From: Morinoia aosen | Taxonomy: Eukaryota; Arthropoda; Malacostraca; Amphipoda; Talitridae | Length of the DNA stretch: 64,000 nucleotides | Assembly: GCA_030386875.1 (NCBI GenBank) | Contig: CM059569.1 | Coordinates: forward strand, 47,717,842-47,781,841 | Direction: 5' to 3' | In this document: positions 1-11,966 of the stretch, one piece after another | Position numbering within the stretch: the first letter of the stretch is position 1 | Layout of the letters: each line of letters begins with the position of its first letter | Position numbers and translations under genes: made by a program | The notes under the pieces: model-generated | The model's input: the letters and a program-made list of their open reading frames with translations, nothing else | Database searches by the model: none | Told to the model about the DNA's origin: nothing

Positions 1-212
1 TAGAGCGATCCATTCAGGTACTGTATCTCTTGTAGAGCGATCCATTCAGTTACTGTATCTCTTGTAGAGCGATCCATTCAGGTACTGTATCTCTTGTAGA
101 GCGATCCATTCAGTTACTGTATCTCTTGTAGAGCGATCCATTCAGGTACTGTATCTCTTGTAGAGCGATCCATTTAGAGCGATCCATGCAGAGCGATCCA
201 CGGAGGTATCTA
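1..212. repeat. 32-bp tandem satellite (5+ units), cut by window edge
   Basis: Five consecutive 32-bp units begin with TAGAGCGATCCATTCAG. They alternate between a GGTACTG and a GTTACTG variant, so a 64-bp dimer is the higher-order unit. From about 161 the array decays into three short copies of AGAGCGATCCA. It starts at base 1, so its real length is unknown. No ORF runs through it. Confidence 0.95.
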
Positions 213-992
213 CTCCGTGTTAAGGAAATCATTCAAAAAATCCATCATCTTATCCCCTAGTGATACATATCTGAAATATAGAAACGGAGTCTAGAGTTTT
301 AAAGACCTCGATATTCCAAGAAGATTTACGTTGCGCACTTTCTATCATTCAGCCTCACGTTCAAAATCTAGTGTCAAAAGAACAATGTTAAAAGTACCTC
401 TAATTTTTTCTTTTAACTTCCAATAGCAATGAAACAGTATCAAATATGTTAATGATGTAATTGTAATAATTAAATAAATTAGCATCAATAGATTCTACCG
501 AAAATTCATGTTTTTTTTGTTTCTGCGTTAACCTTAGCGCCACATTTATTTAAAAATACAAAGGGGGCTCAAAGAAAAAAATATATTCTTTTGGGGGTGA
601 GGTAGTAAAAAGGTTCGGAACCACTGTTCTAATACATCAGACTGCTTATCTTCTGCCAAAGCAACGAGCCTTCATGGGTTCAAATTTTCTTTAGCTTAAA
701 GACAACAAGAGTTCTAATACTGATACAGCTCAGAAAATAAAGTTGATGAAGTGAAAAATAGTACGAACTCATAGATAAAACAATGGCCTAAAGAGAGGTT
801 CAATATTTTCGCACAAGCGGACTCTCTTTCATCTTACTAAAGACTGGGAAATTCGAAAATAAAAGACAAGAATTACTCCCAGTTTTATGTTTTGTAACTC
901 AGCAAAAGCTGCAGTGTAATTGCTTGTCATTAAATCATTTTCTGAACTTTTGTGAGCGACTGACATGAGTGAATAAATTGAAGAGGTTCTTT
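213..992. other. intergenic, no gene; possible hAT-type MITE end near 610-636
   Basis: AT-rich sequence without a supported ORF. At about 610-634 a GGTTCGGAACCACTG motif resembles the right terminus of hAT-type MITEs and the right end of the element at 20478-20675. I could not find a matching left end with a target duplication, so it is at best a truncated copy. Confidence 0.3.
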
Positions 993-1641
993 GAATTTAC
1001 GATCACCTTCCCATCAGCATCTGAACTAAGCTGATACAACTAAGGGCAGCTAAATTTACGATCACCTTCCCATCAGCATCTGAACTAAGCTGATACAACT
1101 AAGGGCAGCTAAATTTACGATCACCTTCCCATCAGCATCTGAACTAAGCTGATACAACTAAGGGCAGCTAAATTTACGATCACCTTCCCATCAGCATCTG
1201 AACTAAGCTGATACAACTAAGTGCAGCTAAATTTACGATCACCTTCCCATCAGCATCTGAACTAAGCTGATACAACTAAGGGCATCTAAATTTACGATCA
1301 CCTTCCCATCAGCATCTGAACTAAGCTGATACAACTAAGGGCAGCTAAATTTACGATCACCTTCCCATCAGCATCTGAACTAAGCTGATACAACTAAGGG
1401 CAGCTAAATTTACGATCACCTTCCCATCAGCATCTGAACTAAGCTGATACAACTAAGTGCAGCTAAATTTACGATCACCTTCCCATCAGCATCTGAACTA
1501 AGCTGATACAACTAAGGGTAGTTAAATTTACGATCACCTTCCCATCAGCATCTGAACTAAGCTGATACAACTAAGGGCAGCTAAATTTACGATCACCTTC
1601 CCATCAGCATCTGAACTAAGCTGATACAACTAAGGGCAGCT
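993..1641. repeat. 59-bp tandem repeat, 11 units
   Basis: Eleven head-to-tail 59-bp units containing TTTACGATCACCTTCCCATC and CTGAACTAAGCTGATACAAC. Units differ only by rare substitutions, such as GGGCAGCT, GTGCAGCT, GGGCATCT and GGGTAGTT near the unit end. This homogeneity points to recent amplification. 59 is not a multiple of 3 and stops occur in all frames, so it is noncoding. Confidence 0.97.
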
Positions 1642-2500
1642 AAAGTACCGATGGAGATGCTTAAATGTAGGTAGATTCGCTACATGGAGAGTAGTAACTT
1701 ATATTAAATTAAGAAACTTATCATTCATTGCATGACGAAGACAATTGAAAGCACGTAGGTACAAATACACGAAGATACGTTATTTAATTCTATGTTTAAT
1801 TAATGATTAAGATAATTCAATGAAGTGAGATTTTTAATTGATAATTAAACCAGCCTAATTTTAATATTACTCTGGACATTGGGATCATTTATATGCTGGA
1901 GACATAGGAAAGTTTTCAAAAGATGCGATACTAGCAGCACCGATGAGCTCCAGAACAGATTCTCCTAGGAGGCAAACGGAACCTTAGGACACACGTTCAC
2001 ATCGGTTGGTTTGATTAGGTTGTGAGTGGCAGAATTGAAAAACCGACTATAACTCAAATCCATTCATATCCTGTCAAAAAGCGTCTAAAAATTACACGGT
2101 AATATTTTAAAGCGTGTGCTAAAATAAATTTTGAAAAAAGATAGTTCAATAAATTAAACGTTATTCCTTTGCGTCGGTATACAAATGAGCAAAAACACGA
2201 AGTGGGACACAAACGGCCCAATCAGTGGTCAACGCGTTAATTCATTACCAACGACTATTTTCAATCTACTAGTTACACAAAAGTTAGTCGAGAAAATAAA
2301 ATCGGCTGTTTCAATACAACGCACACAAAATTCGTGATTTGAAGCAATGAATGCAGCAGCGATTAACATTAGTCCAAGGGATTATTAATAATTTTGATAG
2401 TGTGTGTACAATGGGACAATAAAACACTGTTGTCTATTCCTTTATATATACCTCCTTTAGAGCTTGAGCAGAACACATGGGATGTATTATAGTGCTCAGG
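1642..2500. other. intergenic; part duplicated at about 3.2 kb
   Basis: No gene. About 1755-1900 (ACACGAAGATACGTTATTTAA and the following AT-rich stretch) matches about 3207-3330 imperfectly, so it is a dispersed or locally duplicated repeat. Confidence 0.4.
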
Positions 2501-2792
2501 TGCGTTCTCCGTGGCACAGTGGTTAAGGGATCAGCCTTGTATGTTGGAGTCGAGGGTTCGTATCCCGGCGCTGGCGCGGAGATTTTCCCCGTTGGGTATA
2601 AGGGAAAGCTCAAGCACAATACCCCACTCAACCCAGGTGTCGGAAATGGGTACCGGCTTTACGGGGGAACCATCATGGTGTCCTATATATAGGGTTATTT
2701 ATAAGACATTTGAAAACCAATGCTTAAGATCATATGTATCAGGCTTGATTGGAAATAAAGCATCCCAAAGATGCCGATGTTTGTTTGTTTAT
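2501..2792 (+). repeat. tRNA-derived SINE, full-length copy
   Basis: The head is tRNA-like. It has a box A-like TGGCACAGTGG near 2512-2522 and a box B-like GGGTTCGTATCCC near 2560-2572, the two internal RNA polymerase III promoter elements. A conserved body of about 200 bp follows and the element ends in a TTTG/TGTT-type tail. Two further copies lie in reverse orientation at 28007-28290 and 55848-56131. The tRNA part no longer folds into a plausible mature tRNA with an acceptor stem, so this is a SINE and not a tRNA gene. Confidence 0.9.
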
Positions 2793-3298
2793 AGAGTCCA
2801 CTGAGCAAAAGTGAGCAGCTACTTGTACGAACAGAGACGTAAAAAATATGAATAACATTACGTGTGACCGAGTTTTAAATCCCTTGTGCAGTGTTTAAAT
2901 GCATTAAGTGAAGGTAAATGCGCTTACAATGGCTAATGGACTGCAGCGTTTTCTGTGGAGAAAACAGAACTGATAACATCGGCTTTAACGGCATTAGCGA
3001 GCTCGTTTCTGGTATCTAGTGCATGAAGTGGAGTCATGTTCAGAAATTCGTGTTTCACGACCTGAAAATACACGGGGATACAATAATTGATGAAAATACA
3101 TGAAGGCACAATTGATGAAAGTACACGGAGGTACAGTTGATTTAAATACACGGAGATACAATTATTGATGTAAATACTCGGAGGCACAATTGATGAAAAT
3201 ACACGGCAGTACAAAAACACGAAGTTACGTCATTTAATTTTCTGTCTAATTTATGGGTTAAATATATAAGGACGTAATTTTTCCGATTTATAATTTAA
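2793..3298. repeat. degenerate minisatellite (about 3063-3215) in intergenic DNA
   Basis: About six loose units of 25-32 bp share the core GATGAAAATACACGGAGGCACAATT with many changes and indels. This is an old minisatellite. No coding potential is supported. Confidence 0.6.
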
Positions 3299-3406
3299 CT
3301 CAGTCTAACTCTTTTGCCTGGGCATCCTTGATTTTAGCCACCCCAGCATAACTTCTGCATTGAGCGGCTAAAATAATAGATGCCCCGGCGAGTAAGTTAG
3401 ACTGAG
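3299..3406. repeat. imperfect inverted repeat / small MITE-like hairpin
   Basis: Arms of about 45 nt: CTCAGTCTAACT at the left is mirrored by AGTTAGACTGAG at the right, and the inner parts (GGGCATCC..GATTTTAGCC and its complement) also pair with a few gaps. The loop is about 20 nt. Transcription would give a long hairpin. No target duplication was identified. Confidence 0.65.
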
Positions 3407-4241
3407 AACACTGTGCTATTAGGTGATTTGTTGAATTCTTACTATAAAATCATACGCGATGGAGGCACATCAGCGGGGTTACTAAAATCTATACTATAAT
3501 AAGAGCCGCGTCCGTCTGTCTGCCTGTCCGAAGCCAGCTGAAAGTGTGTGATGAGCGTATCTTTGATACAAGCTCGGCCTCATCAACTCTCGAGAAATTT
3601 TAATTTTTTATCTCTTACGCCTTTCTTTCATTTTGCCTTCTTTCTTATTTCAAATAAGAGGAGGGTGGACTAGTCAAATATAACAACCGCAAGTTATACA
3701 GAAGACAATAAAAATTTCTGCTCAGAACAATAGCTCAGCTCTTAATTGTGTCCGTGTTGGGGCGTGAGGCGGTGAGCGAATGCAGTAGCTGCACGGGCGT
3801 CTTCTATGTTCCATCGTGACAGCAGGACTGTCGACTGGATGGAGAGACCTGGAGGCCGAGGTCGGCGGCCAGTGGCTCAGCTTGGCGTCTTTAGAAAAAG
3901 TCTGAACTTTTTCATCAAGCTGCTACAGACAAGTCCTTGAATTACCAAATGAAGACAAATGCACGCTAAATATGGTAGAGATATGATACGTCAATTTCAC
4001 AAGCAATAGATTCAGAAAATCAAGAGAACATTGACATTTTCCTAGCGCTCCTAGCGCTTCAGAAAAAACTGACACAAGTGACGGACGCATAATAACCATC
4101 TCATACTTCCCGCGTGATCGTCAACATGACGTTACATTATGCGCTCATTCACTGCCTTCACCAATTAAAATATTTTATGTTAGTGTTTTCCACGCCTTTT
4201 TCTTTTACACGTTGTCCACTGTGTTTTTCCACTGACAAAAT
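3407..4241. other. 3' flank of lectin-like gene 1; diverged relic of the duplicated block
   Basis: No gene. The segment near 3500-3580 (a CGTCCGTCTGTC tract followed by GAGCGTATCTTTGATACAAG) resembles 10851-10950, 11430-11510 and 29865-29950, which sit at similar distances from the other lectin-like genes. This suggests that even the oldest copy was duplicated with its flank. Confidence 0.4.
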
Positions 4242-5018
4242 TTACTCATATATTTCAAGATGACAAATCTGCATACGATCGTTTTGGGTTCCGAGCATTT
4301 TCTGAATGGAGAGATACCTGCCAGCAATGGGCGTTGCAGCGCTTGTGGTGTACTCGTAATTGGGATACAGGGCTGAACCATTCATGTAGCCAAGCTGCTC
4401 GTAATCCTCAAAGTCACCAGATGCTGAGGAATTGCCAATGCGGATATCAAAGTGTGAGAAATGAACGGTATAATTGCCCTTGTTCTGTGCGGTGATTAAT
4501 ATGTTGCTTACAAGTCGGTGCTTACCTAAGTCAAATACAATAAAGGGGTTGTTTGCTGGTTCTGTTAGATAACAGCTAGTTACGTCCAAGTCGTAAATTC
4601 CATCTAAAAGATTAGCAGACACTCGTTCCGGAAATTCTGCGTGTGAAGGAGTTGCATAGTGTACTGTGATGTTAGACTGCTTCGTAACGATGTTCCTCTG
4701 GTTCCTTTTGGTATAACACACAATCCAAGGAGGTCCGCCAGGGTCTTCATTGAAGGGCACAGCTACGAGGCCCAGCAAAACCACGCCCGATGCAGCCTGG
4801 CAGTGCATGAGGCACCAGTCCGTCATGCCACAGAGAGTCGCTGCTTGCGTCATGGACAGCCCAGTTTCCAGAGTCTGGAAGCCTGAACCTTGCAGACGAC
4901 TGGCGGCGAGGTGGGTGATCCTCAGGATGGCATCGAAAGACCAGGACGATGTTATGGTTGTCAGCAATGACACGAGGCACGCAACCGCTCGTGAGAAGGT
5001 CATGGCTGCGGAGTGCAC
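4242..5018 (-). CDS. secreted PAN-like + F5/8 type C (fucolectin-like) protein, copy 1
   Basis: A 258-residue ORF with no frame defect. Residues about 1-28 form a hydrophobic signal peptide; the ATG at residue 6 is an alternative start. A Cys-rich PAN/apple-like part follows (Cys63, Cys69, Cys73, then GGPPWIVC with Cys101). The last 120 residues are a discoidin-fold domain of the fucolectin/FTP type: NLLDGIYD near 136-143, Cys149, PFIVFDLG, DIRIG, GDFEDY, GRYLSIQK near 233-240 and the terminal ICHLEIY with Cys251. The six Cys match copies 2 and 4 and could make three disulfides. N-glycosylation motifs NIT, NYT, NSS and NGS are present. The family fold suggests extracellular sugar binding, for example in innate recognition; that function is inferred. 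Sequence is clearly more divergent than among copies 2-4, and the signal peptide appears to lie in the same exon. Confidence 0.8.
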   Translation of the reverse strand: MHSAAMTFSRAVACLVSLLTTITSSWSFDAILRITHLAASRLQGSGFQTLETGLSMTQAATLCGMTDWCLMHCQAASGVVLLGLVAVPFNEDPGGPPWIVCYTKRNQRNIVTKQSNITVHYATPSHAEFPERVSANLLDGIYDLDVTSCYLTEPANNPFIVFDLGKHRLVSNILITAQNKGNYTVHFSHFDIRIGNSSASGDFEDYEQLGYMNGSALYPNYEYTTSAATPIAGRYLSIQKMLGTQNDRMQICHLEIYE

Positions 5019-6349
5019 GGCTGTTTTTCAAGAATATCGAATTTAATTAAGGATTACATTGTGGTAACAGCAGAGATCATCCAAGTGGCAAATTACTTTT
5101 TAGATATGGTTGAATTCGGTGAAACAGATTCATTTTTAGATTTGCTAGCACATTAGAGAGAGTTTTCTTTGATGAATAATTTTTTGCTTCTCAAAAATAA
5201 CTTATTCTCAAAAATATTTAGTAATAATTTTTTGAACTGATTCCATGTGATGCCTTGGCTAAGAATAAAAAAGTTTAGCCGATGTTTTAAGAAAATCTTA
5301 AAGTAGAACAATGAATAGCTTTATTGCTATCAGTTACTTCGAATTTCAGCATCTGAGTACAGACTAACATGAAATGTTTAAATTCAGTGTGATACAGTCT
5401 AAAATTTCGAAGTTAATCATGTGACAATTTTGAGCAATTAAGGGGAACGGATAGACAACATTACTTAGGTACAGCACTTTGTTTTCGAACACAAGTCAAA
5501 ATTTTGTTTGTGATACTAGAAACTGACCATAAGGCTGTTCAAGTAGAATAACACATCACACATTTACAATTTATGAGTGGAAGAATTATTCAAACAGTGC
5601 AAGCAATGTATACCACGCCGCACCGAAGTAGAGAACGTGGTGACATCACATTGACAAATGAGTTCACGTGAGATCTTTTGACACACCAAAGAGCTAATAA
5701 ACTCTTGTACTTTATTCATTAAGCATTTCTCTTAATGTGATGATAGGTGCAAACTCACCAGCAACAAAATGCTTAAACTCTGCAGAAACAAAACGGAAAA
5801 GAATCTTCAGGCAAGTGTGGTGACTGTTCGTTCGTTAGATGACATAATATTGAAATTTTGGACACGTTAATTGAAATTATCCCACTACAAGCATTAATTT
5901 TCAATTTTACATATCTAAAGGAATTGACACGTAACTCTAAAAACTTGCGCTGCTAACGCATGTCGGGATATTGTGCTGTATTTAACACGTTTCATGCAAT
6001 ACATTTGAAGTATGTTTGTTGGACACGCGTTCAATTTTAATACTTACTTCAGTTTTAACTTCCTCTTCGAAAGAAGACGCTAAGAAGTAGACTAAAGTAG
6101 CAAGTGCTTCCTACTTGAATGAAGGAAATGAGAGGTTTCTCAAATTTGAAGTAAAATATCTGCGATGTAGGGGGTAAAGACGTGGGTGTGAGCAGCGGCC
6201 TTCTCACTTCGCCTTCAGTAGTCCCTCTGTACTGAGTCTCCAGGGTACAGCTGAGTTTACCTCGACTACGTCACTGCATCACATTGATTTACCGCTGGGT
6301 GGTTAGCATCAATTATGATTATCGGAGAATGCAGCCCTAAACACTAGAA
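5019..6349. other. upstream region of gene 1, no gene seen
   Basis: AT-rich DNA without a supported ORF. It lacks the GC-richer conserved block found 1.4-2.5 kb upstream of copies 2-4. The promoter of gene 1 should be in the part adjacent to 5018, but I see no convincing TATA/Inr combination. Confidence 0.4.
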
Positions 6350-6741
6350 ACTCACTGTAATAAATTTATCGTGAAATTTCAAGTGTAACTCAACTTGTAA
6401 AATGTGAAGGGATGACTAACGTGTCAGAAATGACTCTGATTCAATTTTTCAATTGACAAGAAAATTTTTAAATCGCTTATCCGCTGCTCAGATAACTTCA
6501 GTCTAGATTATGATCATCAATTTATTTCAAACATGCATTGCATTTTGCTGAGCCAGTAATACTTCTAGTCAACTGGAAGCATCGTAAAAAGAGGCTGAGC
6601 ACGAGTAATTCAGGATGACATTTAAATGGAGCAATCGCTAAAGTTTCATACATCATGTACATCTTTCATACATCTTTCGATAACAGTAACGCTTTCAAGC
6701 TCTTGACGTAGACGCTGAGCCATGCTTCATATCCATGCATC

Positions 6742-6804
6742 ACACTAATGAGTAGTAGAGCTACTCATTAGTGTCTATTAGGCTCCAGTCTATTAGGCTC
6801 CAGT
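6742..6804. repeat. perfect 14-bp hairpin plus 15-bp direct repeat
   Basis: ACACTAATGAGTAG and CTACTCATTAGTGT are exact complements separated by TAGAG. Immediately after, CTATTAGGCTCCAGT is repeated twice in tandem. The sister copy near 17890-17935 has only a degenerate single version, so both arose after the block duplication. Confidence 0.8.
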
Positions 6805-8620
6805 ACTTCCTGTTCAATTGTGAATACCGAATTGATTATCAGAAGCCTCAAATGTATCCATTTACTAATTCATTCACAGATTGCTACGCTATTTGAATGG
6901 TCCTTTAAAATGGATCTTAATCTCCCTTAAAAACAGCTTTGTAATGATAGGGTATCGTGATGTGTAGTGGTAAAGCACGGCTGGAAAATTTTGGCTGGTA
7001 GTTTCAATGGCGTGGTCAGCTGGTACGGTCGTGATTGCCGTCATTGAGACAATCGTGTGTGTACTGAAGCAGGTATCGCTACGTCAATAATGCGGAGCCA
7101 TACGTGGCCAATACAAATTTATTCTTCAAAAAGATAGGCGACCTATACAAAAATAAACCATTCTCATCATAAAGATTGTAACATCGATATCCAAATCGTC
7201 GAGCCTCTTCTGAGAAACTCGTATTAACTTCATTGAATCGCTCTTTGCCAGCGCTGCTCTTAAAGCCTCTTCCTTCGCATTCCTTCCTTCACGGGCTCCA
7301 GACACCTTCTTCAAGAATTATAAACCTCTCTTCATTTTCATTGATCGTATGTAATAACTTCATTGGATATTAACTGTTTTTTATTATTCATGTATTATTG
7401 TCGTATTAGTGTTATTCATGTCATATTGTTAGCCTCGGGTAGCAATTTCTTGTTTCTGACACTCATGAGTATATTGAGACTGCAGTATTTAGGTAGTCAA
7501 CTTCACGAATCCCTCCAACTGTGTCGTAGTAAGTTTCCGTTAGCACTATGCAGAAATCTTTTTCGTGTTTTTGGCTCCAGTGAACTCTTTTTTGCTAGCT
7601 TTATTCGTGTAGAAAATGTTTTAAATTCATTATGCTGTAAAATATTTTCTCCGCGATCGTTATTTGGCATACTAGTTGATACGTAAGAGTGAAAAATTAT
7701 TTCAGAATATCGAATTCTTAGTCTTAGGCTCAGAGTTGTTTGAATCTACCTATTTACTTTGAACATTAATTCCTGATATCTCATATTTCGATGTACTGCA
7801 AGTGCGCACTAGCAAGAGCATTTTTCATCAATGCGTTACTGGGATTATGCTATTTTTCGTTTGTTTTTATTATTCCAATTTGAACGGATTGTAAAACTTA
7901 GATTAACCTAACAATGGGAATGTATCTCTTCTTGTTTGTTTCTCAATCAATTGGTTCGACAATTGATATGGGTATTACGATACCTATGGTGTTAATGAAC
8001 TAAGAACATAAAAATTAAAGATAGTTTTCGTATCATCTTCATGGGAAATAAATTTATTTTCGTTCTTTTCATTTCACTAGACCCTAAAAATTCTGTAATA
8101 TCTGTTTGGAGAATTTTTTACACGGAACAAATTATCGTTGGCATAGGAATTTTTTATATTAACATCAATGCTCCAAGGAAGACTCTTGTTTCTTGGAGCA
8201 CCATTCAGGCGCGATTGTTCGTAACAAACACACCCTAGGCGCAGCATAGGTAACCCGCAGGCAAGAATCATGACTGTCAGTGGAGTCGGACTGCGCTGAA
8301 TGTTATCATCAGACAGAGCGCTCGCCTCGTCACCCCCAAGTGATGTGTCCGTGCTGGCGTTCAAGAACTGTGCTACCAAACCGAACTCTTCTTCTATTAC
8401 AATTCTTGGGAACAATAATTCTCGTCACTCATCAATGATAACCAGAATATTTGTTAAAGCTTATTTTCAAGGTATTACGTGCGTAAATTAAACAAAAAGG
8501 AAATAAAAATAACCATTGAGTTCTCACTACATTGTCACTATACAACCCCAACCTTTCCAGTGGCATTGAGGCAGCAAAAATTCAATTTTCACATTTTCAC
8601 ATGTGCTAAGTTTTCTTAAG

Positions 8621-8740
8621 AAGCGGACATTTCCTCAGACTTTTCCAAAGTTTTCCTCATAAGCAAACTTTTCCTCAGACTTTTCCTAAGTTTTCCTCAA
8701 AAGCAAACTTTTCCTCAGACTTTTCCTAAGTTTTCCACAA
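8621..8740. repeat. 40-bp tandem repeat, 3 units
   Basis: Three units starting AAGCRRAC, rich in TTTTCCTCAGA and TTTTCCTAAG. The sister block at about 27435-27520 contains a shorter, rearranged version of the same motif, so the seed predates the block duplication. Confidence 0.85.
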
Positions 8741-8889
8741 AAGCAGCGGACCCCAGAGTATCAGTGCGAACTACATACATCTTTTGATAAAAATCATCCT
8801 CGATGTGGTCGTGTCGTTCCTCCAAGATTGTCAAAGCCTTCAAAAGGAGGAGTAGACGAAATCCAAGGAGATGACATGCCATCTGCCGT

Positions 8890-9012
8890 GAACATGTCTG
8901 CAATGGGTACTTTTGGGCTAAAACAGAGCTGAACATGTCTGCAATGGGTACTTTTGGGCTAAAACAGAGCTGAACATGTCTGCAATGGGTACTTTTGGGC
9001 TAAAACAGAGCC
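8890..9012. repeat. 41-bp tandem repeat, 3 near-identical units
   Basis: Units start at 8890, 8931 and 8972 with GAACATGTCTGCAATGGGTA. The sister block near 27670-27715 has one diverged unit, so this is a recent triplication. Confidence 0.9.
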
Positions 9013-10850
9013 CCAAAATCCTTTTGGAGTGTACAGGTTACAAATAGAATACGATTTGTTCTCTGATATTTAATGAGATTTAAGAAATTAATGTTAGCTA
9101 AACATAGAGAGGTGCAGTTAAGCTCGTTGCGTTCAACGCTGGTTTATTTCGTGAACGAACACGCTTTGTAACAGTTTCACATCTTCCCCAATGCTGTGGC
9201 CATTGATTTTTAAGTATTTTTTCAGAAATTGGGTGATTATTTGCAGGGGAGTGCTTACTAACATCACACGGCAAACTAGCGGCAGACACCCTACCAGTGA
9301 TGCCAGAAATCTCTCTCTACTCTATGCATCATTAAGTGGCGAGTAGCGCACATTTAGAGGCTAATAGTGCTCATTTCTCATTTTTTCGACTAATGACATG
9401 GGTATTACGATACCCATGTGTGTATATCAACTAAGGATCTTGATGGTAAGGTATTTTGAAATCAAATGTAACATACTTCATTCAACTTTATTGGAAATAA
9501 ACTGTTAGTCTCTCTACTGTACAAGAGAAAGCTGCTACCAACACTGAAGTTACTGCAAAAATTTACTCCGAGATTAATCTGTGGATAATATTTTAACATC
9601 AGGGCTTCTTGGTATTCAAAGACATATTGCTTTTGATAAGCCGACATTCGGAGCTAGGACAGGCACAGAATTTTTTAGGGACTCTAAAATTCTTAGGCCT
9701 CCCGAAACAGTTATGACCAATTCTTTTACAATATATGTGTTTAGCCAATCTAAGAGGAAATAATTTTTTTTTAAATAAGAAAAAAGTACTCGTAAGATTA
9801 ATAACTCGACTTGTAAATTCGTCACGCGTTGAATAAATATTAAAAAACCCATCTACAAGACGAGATACACAATGTGAACGTGTAGAAATCTATGGCACTA
9901 TTAAATTTTGTTGCAAGAATCGCGTACGTTTTCTATCTAAAAACGTTAGTCTTAAAAGCGTAATTAGTGTTGTGAACACATAAATCCAAGAAATTAGTTT
10001 TGCTGTCACACTTTTTTCAATTTATATTTAATTAATTTTTGCTTATTGTTCAAGTCGTCCAAGAATATATTCAAGTGACTTGGATCACTGAACAACATAG
10101 AAGCGGCATCAACATATCTTCTTTATGGTACAGGCATAAATAGTTAGGACATTCGTTCAAGAAAATTTGCTCATGACAGAAAAAGAAGATTTGGCTAGAG
10201 TAGATGAAACGCAGCCTCCAAATGCTGCACTTTTTCATGATACAAGATTTTGATAAACAAAAGTAAGCTGTCGTTTGTGTGAATTTTTATTAATATCTTG
10301 CAAGACTGTGTGTCAAATTCATCAAATTTGTTCCTGCATGTGGTCAAATTCATTTGATAGTGATATTTCAAGAGTTTTGTTGACCGGAATATATGTAATT
10401 GAAAATCAATATAAGCATCAAAACTAGCCATGAATACTGATCACAGGGCATTGAGAAAATTTCATGAACAAGTAAAAATGAGTCCTCAATCATAAAATCT
10501 TCAAACGCTGAAACCAGCCCGACTTCTGAATTGTGAAAATGAAACTTATTCTCCACATTGGTCAAGGAAATCCCCATTCTAATGATTTGCTTCATTTATA
10601 TACTAATTTATAAGCATAGCCTGTCTTCAATATTCCCAATGATTCATATCCATTAGAATGAGATCATATATGTCATTCAAATGGTACAAAAAACCTGGCA
10701 TACGTTCACTTTTAGTTTACAAGCCAAAAAATATTGCGGCAATGAAATTGAATCTATTGTTCAAGAAAATACAACTTATCGCGAGGAAAAAGGCATTGCA
10801 ATTTTTTTCAAAAACTTCTTAGCGAATAATCACAATTATAAAAGGAACCG

Positions 10851-10882
10851 CGTCCGTCCGTCCGTCCGTCCGTCCGTCCGTC
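10851..10882. repeat. (CGTC)n simple repeat
   Basis: Eight tetranucleotide copies of CGTC. The segment around it recurs near 3500 and, less clearly, near 11440, 20440 and 29870. Confidence 0.95.
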
Positions 10883-11155
10883 TGAGTGTCACACCCATGC
10901 ACCAGCCTGTAGTGTGAGAAGAACGTATCTGTGATACAAACTCCACAATTTTCGATGCCTTAACCCAGCAGGTTCAAAGTCAATATGAATATCACGCGTA
11001 TTGGTAGGTTAGATTAGGTTGTATAGAATATCAGCAGTTGAGACTGAGGAAAGTATAGGAAAGGTAAAGATAGCACAGAAAATCGTGGGAAAGCCATGAT
11101 AAAGCTCAGTCGGTCTGCCACTTTATCGCGCGTCAAGGAAGCTTAATGTCTATTT

Positions 11156-11650
11156 TTGATAGGAGTTTCACCAGTGCACAAGATTATGAGTATTTTAATC
11201 ACGGGTTCTGTTGGGTCAGATATATTTGTTTATGATCTACATCTGAAGTATATTTTTTTACGAAATTACCCATTCCAGTCATTTATGACGGATCGCCTAC
11301 ACCAGAAAACCCTACACCTGGACCTTCTCGCAGCGCCAGCAGCATAACAGCAACTTCTCACCCCCCCCCCTCCCCCCTTTTAAAAAACAGGGGTGTACTA
11401 GTTAATAATAATACATGCAGGTTTTACTTGCTTGGTTAGTTGGTCCGTCTCTCTGTCACGCTCACTAGGATGCTTGATGATCGTATCTGTGATACGAGTT
11501 TCACCAGTGCACTAATGCCATAATATTTTGATCTCAGGGACTATTAGGATGGATATATTTGTTTGTCATCCACATTTGGAAGAAATACATATAGGTATAC
11601 TTAGTGAAAATACAGAATCCCGTCATTATTCATGGGTCATGTGCACTAGG
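11156..11650. repeat. local direct duplication around a C-tract
   Basis: TTTCACCAGTGCAC followed by ATTTTAATC/TTTTGATC and an ATATATTTGTTTRT stretch occurs near 11165-11290 and again near 11490-11640. It occurs only once in the sister blocks near 20710 and 29940. A C10-T-C6 tract lies between at 11361-11377. Confidence 0.6.
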
Positions 11651-11966
11651 ATATCAGGTATAAACCAGTGAGCTAAACTTCATAGAACATTTCCTTTGCT
11701 AACAACTGTAACAGATAACATCAATGCCACTCATTTATTAACGGGCAGTTGACTCAATGACTATATATGATGCCGTACCTCACATGAATTACTGACAATT
11801 TGGTAAATTGACGTTTATTACACCTCCAATTCTTGTGCCTGGAATGAACGACAGACAATCTACATTGTGCAATTGTATTTTTCACTCGATGTACGAGTAG
11901 CATAAGTGTGACGGACGTACTGTATTTCACAGGAAGAATTTGATATAACTGCTCCGATTTGTGCTT

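Noticed and set aside
2501-2575. tRNA gene
   Set aside because: Boxes A and B are present, but no acceptor-stem pairing and the unit extends as a 290-bp repeat found three times; it is the SINE head.
8077-8415. 112-codon minus-strand ORF, with an ORF at the sister place 27098-27364
   Set aside because: The two ORFs share short stretches only because the DNA is duplicated; frames shift between them and no family is recognised.
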